A stretch of DNA of 64,000 nucleotides. Origin: Dendrophyllia cribrosa (taxonomy: Eukaryota; Cnidaria; Anthozoa; Scleractinia; Dendrophylliidae). Position 1 is the stretch's first letter. Every line of letters starts with the position of its first letter. The notes under the pieces were generated by a model, which saw nothing but the letters and a program-made list of their open reading frames with translations, did not search any database and had not been told where the DNA came from. This document shows positions 33,526-44,985 of the stretch, one piece after another. The stretch spans positions 988,501 to 1,052,500 of the forward strand of contig JAJLRJ010000006.1 of NCBI GenBank assembly GCA_024195265.1, written 5' to 3'. The translations under genes and the position numbers were made by a program.

Positions 33526-34146
33526 TTCAATATATATATATTGTGAAGTATATATATATATATATATACTTCACAGCCAAGAGTTCAAGGTCTAAAGGAC
33601 ATCAACGTTTTCAGTGTATTTATTGCAGATTTGAAACATTCAGAAGGTGAGATTTTTTTTCGGAACTTATGAAAAGCAGTCGTTTGGGATATAAGATTTA
33701 TTGTTAACAAACAAAACAATATAGGCTCTTAGCTTAATACGCACGTATTTTAAAGGTGAACGTGTACGTTCGTTTGTACTGAGGAATTATTCTCTTACTT
33801 TCGATATTTCTAGATCTCTAAAATATATAATCAAACTGCATAGCGATAGCAATCAAACTTAATAGCGTTAGCAAAGCCTCTATTAAGCTTCCTCCACCAT
33901 TTTCCGGCATAGCGTGTTACTGGATCCGGTTCTTAAAACAAAATACGTAGTCGAAAATTAAAACAAAAACAGATCATGTCGAGGGTTTTTATATCATCTG
34001 AAATGCGCTTAAGTGGACGCTGCTTTGTTAAAATAAATTAGTACTTACGTTTATTAGTTTTAAACTTAAAGCAGTTGTATTATTTTGTCGGCACGGTGCG
34101 TTTCTACTTCATTATTCATGAGTAAATGAAGACTATTTTGACTACT

Positions 34147-34270
34147 AAGGCCTACGGCAAACGTCGAACTTAACATGTGCCGAATCTAATTCAAATGAGT
34201 AAGAACAATAGATTTTGCTCATTTGCATTAGATTCGGCACATGTGAAGTTCGACGTTTGCCGTAGGCCTA
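34147..34270. mobile_element. palindromic MITE
   Basis: Arms of about 50 bp (AGGCCTACGGCAAACGTCGA and complement) around a short centre, with one or two mismatches. Non-coding. Confidence 0.8.
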
Positions 34271-35524
34271 ACTGGCAAAAATCCGTCCGCCAAAATATCC
34301 AGAATGCTCCAAACCACTAATAATTTTTTAATGTAATACCTTTTATTTCTAAATAACGGTAGCACATTATTTTTCGTAGGCCTTTTTTTTTTTTCTTTCA
34401 CAGTATTAAACAATGTTATATCTTGTACACACAGTAGTGATAAATGATAAAGTTCGATTTTTAAGTAATTAGCAGAAAGCCTTTAACCTGTTGTTATTCT
34501 CCTCGCTATATAAATACTGTCAAACCTCGATGTAATCATTATCAAACACCAAACACGAGGAAGAACTAGATTGAAAAAACGAGACACATCCGAGTTTTTT
34601 TTTTAATCGAACTTCGAGATGTTTGAATACCAGATGAGTTTCCTCGATAAACCCAGCAAGGCTTCCGAAACTTCCTGCTCAATATTTAGTATGCTATTGC
34701 TCAAATGTAAAATCCTGTAAACTTGTTGATATTGGGCAAATAAATAAAATAAATATAAGTTCTCAAACTGATCATATAATACATAAAAATTGAAGAAATA
34801 AAATGGCCAATCATCTATGCTAATTAAGAGTGTTGAAAATGGTCCAAAATGACCAAAATTCAATGGTCCATGCACCCGCGGACGCAAAAGGCTAATTTTC
34901 GACTTATCGAAATTAAATAGGTCACTAAATAGGTTCTTTTGGTAAAATAAAAAGAAATTCGAAATTTTGCCTCTGTTCTCGGATTCTCGATATTTACAGA
35001 CATCCATTCGATCTTAAAAGATTGGGTTTCCAAACAAACGTCACGCTTATGATTTTCTTTGTTTAAATGATCAACCGTAATTGACTGGCAAATATTTGAC
35101 TAATCTTTAACTAACCCTTGCCTGATCCATGACTAATCTATGGTGGCCCAGTAGTCTCATAAGAAAATTAGATGAAATATTTCAAGACAGAAAAATACTG
35201 GCTAATTTCAATTATTATTATTACTAGCAGTAATCACAGATCATGGAGACGCGTTCGAAGGAATTTCCGGCGGAAATGAGCCCCTGAAAAAAAACCAATA
35301 GGGGCGGCCATTTGGAAGACCGTCCACCAAAAAATCTCAAATTTTACTGCACATAAACCACAGGACAACCAACACGAAATTAGAATTGCGTTCTTCGAAC
35401 GCGATTATTATTATTATATTATTATTATTATAATTGTATAATTGTAAAATAAGATTTTTTAGTTAGCTTGGTTATTAATAAAAAAAAATAATAATAATAA
35501 TTATTATTATATTATTATTATTAT

Positions 35525-35556
<32 letters not shown>

Positions 35557-36290
35557 TTTAAATGGAAAATTCTCAAGGCTATTATTTTTTATTATTATTT
35601 ATTATATTGTTATTTTTTTAAATTAAAAACAATGAAACTAAAAAAACATCATAATTTTATGCAAAAATGAAATGGAAAAATAAAAACAATAATAACTTGA
35701 TAACAAAACGACATGGAAAACCTGTGTGGAAAAATATCAATACTAAAATCAAATTCAAAAGCGTTTTGATTCTTACATGTTAATAAATTGGCCCAGCGTT
35801 CTCATAGAAATTAAGAAGTAAAATGATTTTCATATGTTGCGACGTGGCCCTATATTCTAATAGCTCTGCATACCTCGTGAGTGGCGACAGTCAATGATGC
35901 CGTATATCAGTTGCCAATTCACAGTTATACAGTGTAAGATGCATTACAGAGGGACAAAAAGCCACCATTTTCTTTTTACGCTGCAAATTGCAACTCAAAA
36001 TTAGCGAGACAGGTCGCTTTTCTCGTTGCCCGAGATACATGCTGACGGCGGCAATCCACGTTGTATCGAGGCAGGGGACTGGGCCTAAAGCTTGAGAGGT
36101 CGCGCTAAGCCGTGGATTCCAGCGCTGCTCATTTTGTGTTTACATAATAAGCTTATATTCATCTGGGGAGTGCTTGGTTTTATGCTGAAACGATGGTTCC
36201 TAGGAGACGTCAACAAGCCTGGGGAGAACTTGAGAGACAGACGAGGATCGACGCAATGGGACAAAAAGGCAAAGCTGGAGCGGCACCGCA
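34271..36290. other. intergenic, AT-rich, microsatellites
   Basis: ATT and TA microsatellites at 35404-35560. The 134-codon - strand frame at 34603-35007 is low-complexity (F, L, Y-rich) and unsupported. Confidence 0.5.
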
Positions 36291-36292
36291 TG

Positions 36293-36485
36293 AACTTGTT
36301 GTTCAGAGGCTGGCAGCGGAGCCGGACAATAAACAAACCTACCAAGAGAATTTGTTCCTTTTGAATTTGGGAAACTAACGCTGCCCATTTCAATCTCACG
36401 GCCAGCACATGCGACATGTTAGTCTCGAACAGGTCTGTAAGTTTGTTTATTGTCCGTCTCCGCTGCCAGCCCCTGAACAACAAGT
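36293..36485. repeat. inverted repeat
   Basis: 46-bp arms (AACTTGTTGTTCAGAGGCTG... at 36293-36338 and complement at 36439-36485), three mismatches. Probably part of a decayed foldback element; the frames across it come from the arms. Confidence 0.7.
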
Positions 36486-37103
36486 TAATTTGGCTTGAAT
36501 AACAGATTTGCTAAATCACTGGCTACACGTTCGTTTTTGTTCGAAGATTAATGTTTCGATTTCGATCAAACATTCTTCCAACAAAACATGTTATGCTGTG
36601 TTCACACTAGGGCGAAACATGTTTTGTCTGATCACGAATAAAACATGTTTCACTAGGGAAATTTGTTAACATCTGGCGGCGCACGCGAATCATGATCGAA
36701 ACATGTTTATTCTGAGCATGATTGAAACTACTTCGCGAGGTAGTTTCGATCTAAGCCAGACGTATAATTAATAACAATAATCAGCATAGAAAATTGCACG
36801 AACAACAAGTCCAAAGTGTTTGTTGCTTTTCGCGTGATTTTCAATAATTATTGTTATTATAATTTCAACCCGTGAGGTATGTTTGAGTCTTTGACGTCAC
36901 TTTCTCCCATTCGCAACCAAGCCTTGGAACAAGGTTGATTAATGGCGGCCGTAAATTCTCGGAAATTAATGTTAAGATAAAATGACTTCTGACAGTCTGA
37001 TGTTCGTAATGGATTAAAATTTGGCAAGATAAGTAAGAAAGTCTAATAGTACACGAAAATGTAAGACAATGAAAATCAAAAATTTGATCATAGGGGCACT
37101 TTA

Positions 37104-37485
37104 AACAACCAAGCTCCGCCGTATATTAATGATCTTTTGTCTATGAAAGTCGAATCTAATTACTTTCTGCGCTCTTCGACACAACTTCTTCTGTCAGTTC
37201 CTAAAGTCAACTAGCTGTTCTACCCTTGGGGGTCGCGCCTTTGCTTGTGCGGCACCTGTTTTATGGAACTCATTACCAGTGACTATAAGATCAAGTAGCA
37301 ACATATCAATTTTTAAAAAACGACTGAAAACATTTCTTTTTAAGAACGTCTTTAATTTGTGAACAATGGTTTGAATATTTAATTTTTAATCCTATTTTAA
37401 CTTTTCTCTTATTGTTAAGCGCTTTTGAATATTATTTTATAGTATTAGCGCTATATAAATTTATTAATTATTATTATTATTAATA
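37104..37485 (+). pseudogene. non-LTR retrotransposon 3' fragment (C-terminus of RT ORF plus tail)
   Basis: Reads A-P-P-Y-I-N-D-L-L, L-R-S-S, L-L-S-V-P-K, then after one frameshift near 37207 G-G-R-A-F-A-C-A-A-P-V-L-W-N-S-L-P and F-K-K-R-L-K-T-F-L-F, with TGA at 37360-37362. This is the usual C-terminal signature of CR1/jockey-like reverse transcriptase ORFs. An ATT-repeat tail follows. 5'-truncated. Confidence 0.75.
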
Positions 37486-37967
37486 GAAATTTGTTAATGG
37501 ACAAAAAAGAGCCATTTCTTCAAAAATCCAGAGGACCTTTTTTAGTTTATTGACCATTTTCTATTGTTTAAATATCCATGCATTTATTGCAAAGCGTCCC
37601 TTAGGATATGACTGCTAGTTTTATGCGAGTCAAGCATTAATTTTATTTTTACAATATTCATGCAGTAAATCCTCTCTGAATATTGAAACAATAGACATTT
37701 GTTATAATAAAGTTCATTAAACTTTTTCTGTTGTTTCAATATTCATGCACTTTTTCTCAAGCGTATGCGCGTTTTAGGAAGTGGAAGTACGTGATTATTC
37801 TTTGCAACTTTCAAGGTTTGAGGTCTTGTAGAAACAGAGTAAATCCCCTCTGAATATTGAACAATAAAAATTTGTTAATGAGCAAAAATGAGCTATTTTT
37901 TTCAGATACCACACAGCTCTTTTCTATTGTTTCAATATTCATGCGTTTGTTCGCAAGCGTCCCTTGA

Positions 37968-39115
37968 GATTTGAATACAATACAATACAACAATACAATA
38001 ACTTTATTTAAGCACGGTAAAAAGAATCATCAGGCATAAGAAAAATAATTAATAAACTACTAACTAATGCTAATATCAAACAATAAAAAATCTAGTTAAA
38101 ACAATACTAATAAAGCTCTAATTTAGTTAACTGGTTAATTCTTAAAAAAAGATGCCTGCTTTCCATGAATGCCGTGCAATACAAGGATTATCGTTCATTT
38201 TGAAAGAAATCTCTGCAGCTGGATTAAATTTAAAAGAGGAGAGAGTTCGCGCTTGCCGCAGCTCAACAGGTAGACTATTCCACAGTACCGAACCTCTATA
38301 AGTGAAACTGTTTTTGACAAAGTTGGTTCGGGGCAGTGGAGTAGCTAACTTGCCCTCGGAGTTCCTAAGAGAATAATTAGAGATTTCACTTCGATATGTA
38401 AACATCGTATGAAATATTGTGGAGCGAGGCCATTTAGTGACTTGTAAACATAAACCGCTGTTTGAATATTTCATTGCATTTCTAATTTTTTTCCAACCCA
38501 AAGATATAAAAAGATCGTTAGCACTGGTATCATAAGGAAGGTCAAGATACAGGCGGCACGATTTTGAAGTTTCTGGAGTTTAGTTGCAATGGAAAATGAG
38601 GTTGCACTAAGGCGTTATAAATAGATAGAAGTATTTCAAATGAAACGAAAGGCCGACTTCTCTTTAAAATACCAATGCCAGAAGCAATCATTTTTGAGAT
38701 TTTATGGACGTGAACATTCCAGGACAGATTCTCGTCCACATGAAACCCAAGAGATTTAGTAGATGCAACATGTTTTATAGAGGCAGTATCAATAAAAAGA
38801 GACGGGATTGTATCAAATGTCTTTAACCTTTGCCTAGACCCAATCAACACAAACTCCGTTTTCGACTTATTGAGAGTCAAATTATTTGCTATTAGCCATT
38901 CGTTGACTTTGGCTAGGTCCGCGTTAAGAACACTTTCAAGGTGTGCAACGCTATCACTAGCAAAAGTTAAGTGCGTATCGTCTGCATACATGCATCCTAT
39001 ATTGAACATTAGAGAGACAGTTCGGTATATCGTTTATATAGAGTATAAAGAGAAGAGGACCAAGAATAGTACCTTGAGTACTGCTTTCCTTGCGCGCGTT
39101 AGTAACAGTGGGGTC
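37968..39115 (-). pseudogene. non-LTR retrotransposon fragment with reverse transcriptase core
   Basis: On the - strand: Q-G-T-I-L-G-P-L-L-F (39090 region), the catalytic Y-A-D-D-T (near 38985) after a frameshift near 39010, N-E-W-L-x-x-N-x-L-x-L-N-x-x-K-T-E, then a second frame with S-V-L-W-N-S-L-P and a tail of TTGTATTGTATT repeats. 5'-truncated, no endonuclease. Inserted in a local repeat whose copies lie at 37775-37895 and 39115-39195. Confidence 0.8.
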
Positions 39116-39394
39116 ACGTGATCATTCTTTGCAACTTTCAAGGTAAGAGCTCTTGTAGAAACTGAGAAAATTCCCCTCTGAATATTCAAACAATAGAAAT
39201 TTGTCATAATGCAAAAATACGTCGAAGAGTGCGGCCGAAAAAAATCCGTTTTCCCTCGGTCGGATTGTAAACCGGCTTGGACAGGAGCGATCCTGAATAC
39301 AGAGAGCGATACACGAGACACGTGAGGTCACGTGAGGATCGCGCGCGTTGGACCTGTTTCGCGCATCTTCCTGCGTGTATCTGCTTTTCGTGCA

Positions 39395-39419
39395 CCCCCC
39401 CCCCCCCCCCCCCCCCCCC
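39395..39419. repeat. 25-base poly-C tract
   Basis: Uninterrupted C run next to sequence unlike the other poly-C sites. Confidence 0.9.
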
Positions 39420-40239
39420 ATTCCCCAATATATCTTCTGTAGGAATTGTAGGAAGGTAATCAACAAAACAACTAATGGTCTCAACAGACGCCATGAACAT
39501 TAACCAACTTAGTTTGTTCTTGTGGTTGAAATTTTAAGTCAACTCAATGCATAAACAGGCGCGCTTTGTCAGCCAGTCAATCAAGAGCGAATAATTATCC
39601 AGTTTTGATCGACAACCATAAACTCACGGCCCTCTTGATGTAACGCCAAATTGTGCTCAGTACAGTTTGCACGCTGGTTATATACCAGTTATTGTCGGTG
39701 TCGGTACCTATAAAAAGGTTTTATCCCTCAGTTATGTTAGGTTTTATTCTCCTCAATTATGTTAGGTTTATTTATTTATGTTAGGATTAAGAATAAAAAT
39801 TGACCGAACAGTCCAGAAGGACTTCCCTTTAAATGTTTGGTTCATTTTGCACTTTTATTGACATAAGTTTCTACCTAAAATGAGTTTTTAATGTGCGCTC
39901 TCCTTATTTATCGAGCACGTATAAAAACTTATAAAAAAGCTCAGTTTAATTCATTCAACGACGACAAGCTTTTGGAAGAAAACAGAACAAAATATAATAT
40001 CTGTCACCCTCATGCAGTTAGCGAATCTGTTATTCAAGGCAGGTGCGGAGGAGAGAAGGAAAATAAATAAAAATTGTACAGTTATAAAGTAACCTGCACA
40101 GTAGTTATATTATACAATGGTTTACGCTTTTTAAATCAGAACCCCAGGCAACCTTTTCATCTAATAATAAATAAATCATTTTGCAGATGGCGTAGTTATG
40201 TATTTACATAGAAGGCCCATTTTTAAAGGGAGTCATTTT

Positions 40240-40515
40240 AGTACGTGTGTGTGACCATTTAAATAAAAAATCTTCAGCAGTACTTTCCTGTGTTACTGTT
40301 TATTATGCTGTTCAAAGTGGTTCAATCTTACTTTTAAGTCTGTGGATGAAATCCTAAAGTGTGATCATTCAAATGGAAGTTATTGAGCAATACTTTCCTG
40401 TGGTACTGTTTATTATGCTGTACAAGGTGGTTCTAACTTTTAAGTCTGTGGATGAAATCCTAAAGTGTGATCATTCATTTGAAAGCTATTGAGCGGTACT
40501 TTTCAATGGTACTGT
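40240..40515 (+). repeat. two-plus inverted units of the 106-bp satellite
   Basis: Contains TTTATTATGCTGT-CAAGGTGG and TCTGTGGATGAAATCCTAAA twice, the reverse complement of the units at 41115-42535. Separated from that array by about 600 bp. Confidence 0.85.
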
Positions 40516-41114
40516 CGGTTTTGCCATATTTACAACACAGACTTTTGTGTGTTTCTTAATTTTTTTTAGGCACTTAATTGGAAATAAAAGGATTAATATT
40601 TTAAACGATTCGCACGAAGGGAAACTGACCAAGAGTTATGCAGGTGTTTGATTACCTTTCTTATTCTTCTCTGTGTGGATATTTTTAAATTTGCTTATAA
40701 TTGTATACAGGAACAATGTTATGATTCTGTTTTTTCCCTCTCTACAATTTCATACAGCGAACATAAATTTGAAGACATTTAATTAAGACATATACGGTGT
40801 CATCTAAGCAGTCCTTGCCTGATTAAAACAGTAGGAGATCATTTAAAATGGTTTATTAGAAAGTCGTATTATCCTCCGTAGCTGTACGATTTAAAAAGGA
40901 ACCTCGGCCTAAAAACAGACAAAGGATATTGAATCTGAGGAAACCCGTGAACGTGCTTTTAAAGCCGGGAAAGACATTAGCAGGTAAGCTGGTTTATCAT
41001 TCTGCTGAACGACGACAATGTTGGCTTAACTCTTTGAGCTCTTGTACTGGCCAAGTTAAAAAAAATACAAATTTAGTTTTGTAAAATATTGAAAACCGAT
41101 CATTATCACATGAA

Positions 41115-42535
41115 ATCACTCCTCTGTAACTTTAATTTGAATGGTCACACCCTTTGGAATTTGATCCACGAAATCAAAAGTTAGAACTACCTTGTACAAC
41201 AAAATACTAGACAGTACCACAGGAAAGTATTGCTGACAGTAGCCTTTATTTGAATGGTCACAGTTTAGGATTTCATGCACAGACTCAAAAGTTAGAACCA
41301 CCTTGTACAGCATAATAAACAGTACCACAGGAAAGTACTGCTCAGTAGCTTTCATTTGAATGGTCACACTTAAGAATTTCATCCACAGACTCAAAAGTTA
41401 GAACCACCTTGTACAGCATAATAAACAGTACCACAGGAAAGTACTGTTTCATTTGAATGGTCACACTTTAGAATTTCATCCACAGACTCAAAAGTTAGAA
41501 CCACCTTGTACAGCATAATAAACAGTACCACAGGAAAGTACTGTTCAACAGCTTTCATTTGAATGGTCACAGTTTAGGATTTCATGCACAGACTCAAAAG
41601 TTAGAACCACCTTGTACAGCATAATAAACAGTACCACAGGAAAGTACTGCTCAGTAGCTTTCATTTGAATGGTCACACTTTAGGATTTCATGCACAGACT
41701 CAAAAGTTAGAACCACCTTGTACAGCATAATAAACAGTACCACAGGAAAGTACTGCTCAGTAGCTTTCATTTGAATGGTCACACTTTAGAATTTCATCCA
41801 CAGACTCAAAAGTTAGAACCACCTTGTACAGCATAATAAACAGTACCACAGGAAAGTACTGTTCAACAGCTTTCATTTGAATGGTCACAGTTTAGGATTT
41901 CATGCACAGACTCAAAAGTTAGAACCACCTTGTACAGCATAATAAACAGTACCACAGGAAAGTACTGCTCAGTAGCTTTCATTTGAATGGTCACACTTTA
42001 GGATTTCATGCACAGACTCAAAAGTTAGAACCACCTTGTACAGCATAATAAACAGTACCACAGGAAAGTACTGCTCAGTAGCTTTCATTTGAATGGTCAC
42101 ACTTTAGGATTTCATCCACAGACTCAAAAGTTAGAACCACCTTGTACAGCATAATAAACAGTACCACAGGAAAGTACTGCTCAGTAGCTTTCATTTGAAT
42201 GGTCACACATAAGGATTTCATCCACAGACTCAAAAGTTAGAACCACCTTGTACAGTATAATAAACAGCACCACAGGAAAATGCTGCTCTGTAGCTTTCAT
42301 TTGAATGGTCAAAATAACTTTGGGATTTTATGATTGACATAATCAAAAGATAGAACACCTCGCTCAGCATAAAACAGTAGTACCACAAAAAGGTGCTGCT
42401 GACAAGTTTGAATGTAATTTAAATGGTCACACTTTAGGATTTTATCAGCAGACTCAAAAGTTAGAACCACTTTGTACAGCATAATAAACAGCACCACAGG
42501 AAAATATTGCTCTGTAGCTTCCATTTGAATCAAGT
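41115..42535 (+). repeat. 106-bp minisatellite with three-unit higher-order pattern
   Basis: About 13 tandem units of 106 bp (CATTTGAATGGTCACACTTT ... CAGTACCACAGGAAAGTACTG). From 41542 to 42178 three unit types alternate as A-B-C-A-B-C (A: GTTCAACAGC with CAGTTTAGG; B: GCTCAGTAGC with CATGCACAG; C: GCTCAGTAGC with CATCCACAG), a 318-bp higher-order unit. One unit near 41446 is shortened and the distal units are diverged. Not coding. Confidence 0.93.
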
Positions 42536-44918
42536 CACGCTGATCTAATGATTTATGATCGATATACTCAGACGTTAGTATGACTCTAGGAGTTATTAAA
42601 TGGTTTGACGTTAATATCTGCATAATTAAGTCGTCCAACTAACCATATCATTATCATGGCCGGGATGATTCTAGAATCCTTTTCCTCTTATCATGGACCT
42701 CCTACCCAGCATTAGACACCACGCGGTATTCGATTTTTCATTTCTCTTCGACGAAGTTGAAGTTATAATTTAGCAGTAAGTACTCGAAGTATTCTATCAT
42801 AAATTATGATATGCGCCATGAATATCCATATTTTCCCATCGATTTATTTGATGTTTGGTTTCACGCACAAGTGATGTTGAATGTTTATTTTACTTTGCAA
42901 TTAACTCTTGCCGAAAATTGAAACAGCAGTCACTTGTTTGTCAACCCGCTCGATCGTTTAACCTTTGCCTTTGACTCTGTCATTTTTCTTAAAAATCCTT
43001 AAAAATAGTAACATCATTAACTAAGTTTCTCAAAGTTCTTTATCGTTGGTAGCAAAAATTAAAGCCCTACAAACGATGTTAACACTTGCTTTAACATCCC
43101 CTTGACATCTTCATATTATTGAAGCGAATCTTGGAAACCGCCATCTTTATTAATAAAATAATAGCTTGGCGCCCCTAGGTGCGTTTACATCAGAAATCCG
43201 CGCTGCTTTAATGTAAAGCAATAAATTAATTAAACGAAGCATTTAGTAGACGGCGTTGTTTGTTGTTAGAAATTTGCATAACAGTCTCCTTTTAGTGCGC
43301 GTTTCGTTAAAAACCATGGTCATTACAGTACTTAATGCAAAACTTTTACTGAAAATTTTTACGACAGCCTTATTTCGCGATTTTGTAAGGCCGGGGCTAT
43401 TTCGCAACACTAAATTTTCTCGAATTTGGAGAATTTGTGGAGAATTATTTTTTTCAAGTCATTACATTTTCAATCCTGACCAATCATGGCAGACGCAGGC
43501 TCTGACCCATTTACAACTCGAAGCAAAGACATGTAGCCCGTGCGTGGGAGCAAGTCAGTTTTGGTTTTAACCAATGATTGGTTTAGAAAGTGGCGCGAGA
43601 TTTTTAGCCAGTTACAAAGCGTCAGTAATGCAAAACCAAAGCAAACGCGAAATGACTTTCGAGACTCATTTAAAACCGCTCTACGAGCAAAGCATTTAAT
43701 AACTTAACATCAAAGCACAGTTCAATATCAATGATTTGCGCTGTAAATACATATATATCTTGTCATGTAATTGTTTTTAATGCAAAAATGTGAAAACAAC
43801 GGTGGACAATTTGAAATGATTTATTAGATGCCATGTTATTTGCAATCAACTGGCATGATAATTATCTAAAGCTCCGGCTAAAGGTTCAAACTTTGTTGTA
43901 CAAAAAGCTTTGTTGGTTCAACAATGTTAGAACGTTTAGCATCCCATGTTAGATGATGTTTGATCAACACTTTTTGTTGGATGAATGTTTTGAGACGTTT
44001 ATCCGCCGTTTTTCAGCAAATGTTGGACGTGTTATATTACAATGTTAGAACGTTTAGCCGGGACCTGTCACCTAGAGTTGTCTAGCTTTTTGCGCCGTCA
44101 CATTTACTCAAATATCATGACCAATTTCAAGGTGACAGGTGAGCTGGGATTTAAATTACTATACGACTATAATGATTCCGAAGAACGATTTTACTATTTC
44201 TGTAATATCATGCCCGAAATGATTCTAAATAATATCTCATTATCTACTTAATTACCTAGCATTCGATACGAAGCAATTTTCATGCAATTTTCATTTCTTG
44301 TCGGTGATATTTAATGTTATTTACACTATGACGCCAAGTTTCACGAACATTCTGAGCCTCCCCCGCGGAGTGGATCTTCATATGAATTCTCGCCGTGACC
44401 AAGACTAGGAATACTACGTCTATTTATACTTCAAAATTATGTTTTAGTTGTATTTCTTGAACCGAACGAAGGGTTTCATGAAAATTTCTCTTTTTGTATG
44501 TGACGTTCATTGTACCGTCTAAAATATTGTTTTGCGTGTTGCCTTGGTTTATCAAAGGAACGCGTCTACAATAGCTGTCAATAGTCTGGAAGTTTCTTGC
44601 ATTTTAGACCCTTCAAAATATTTTCATCGAAAAAATAACATATATTCTAGATGCATACGAGATATTTGTAATTTGCAAATAAGCACCACAAATACCAACA
44701 ATTAAAAACGAACGCCCGATCAGAAGATCTGATCACAAAATGGACAAGAAACGAAGCGGAATCTATTGCACTTAAAACGTAATAGCATTATGCATACATT
44801 ATTTGACACTGCATACATGTATTATTAAGAGTCGTCTTAGTATCAACCCATCAACTGTGATTCTTTTGCCTCGATATAGGACCAGGCTACAAAGCATTTG
44901 AATGCGTTTGGCTGAGCA
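42536..44918. other. intergenic region upstream of gene B
   Basis: No host gene recognised. Repeats rich in CAACAATGTT and TGTTGGA lie at 43900-44060 and in inverse form at 45640-45795. No clear TATA box before 44919. Confidence 0.45.
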
Positions 44919-44985
44919 ATGTATGTCGATATTCTACTGCTCCTTGTACTTGCATTCTTCAGTGATGGAATCAAAAATTGCTCAG
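44919..44985 (+). CDS. Gene B exon 1: signal peptide
   Basis: ATG-Y-V-D followed by I-L-L-L-L-V-L-A-F-F-S: a compact signal sequence. Splicing G|AT to exon 2 gives D-D-C-S-Q-A-L-G and phase 1, as in gene A. Chosen over the in-frame ATG at 46272, which would skip the acceptor and give no signal peptide. Confidence 0.7.

Noticed and set aside
34603..35007. 134-codon - strand frame
   Set aside because: AT-rich, F/L/Y-biased, no domain, no splice context.
41115..42638. CRISPR-like look of regular repeats, and - strand frames at 41116-41394 and 42309-42638
   Set aside because: Units are contiguous with no unique spacers and the genome is eukaryotic; the frames are just translated satellite.
43256..43570. 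104-codon + frame upstream of gene B
   Set aside because: No domain; the sequence looks like dispersed repeat.
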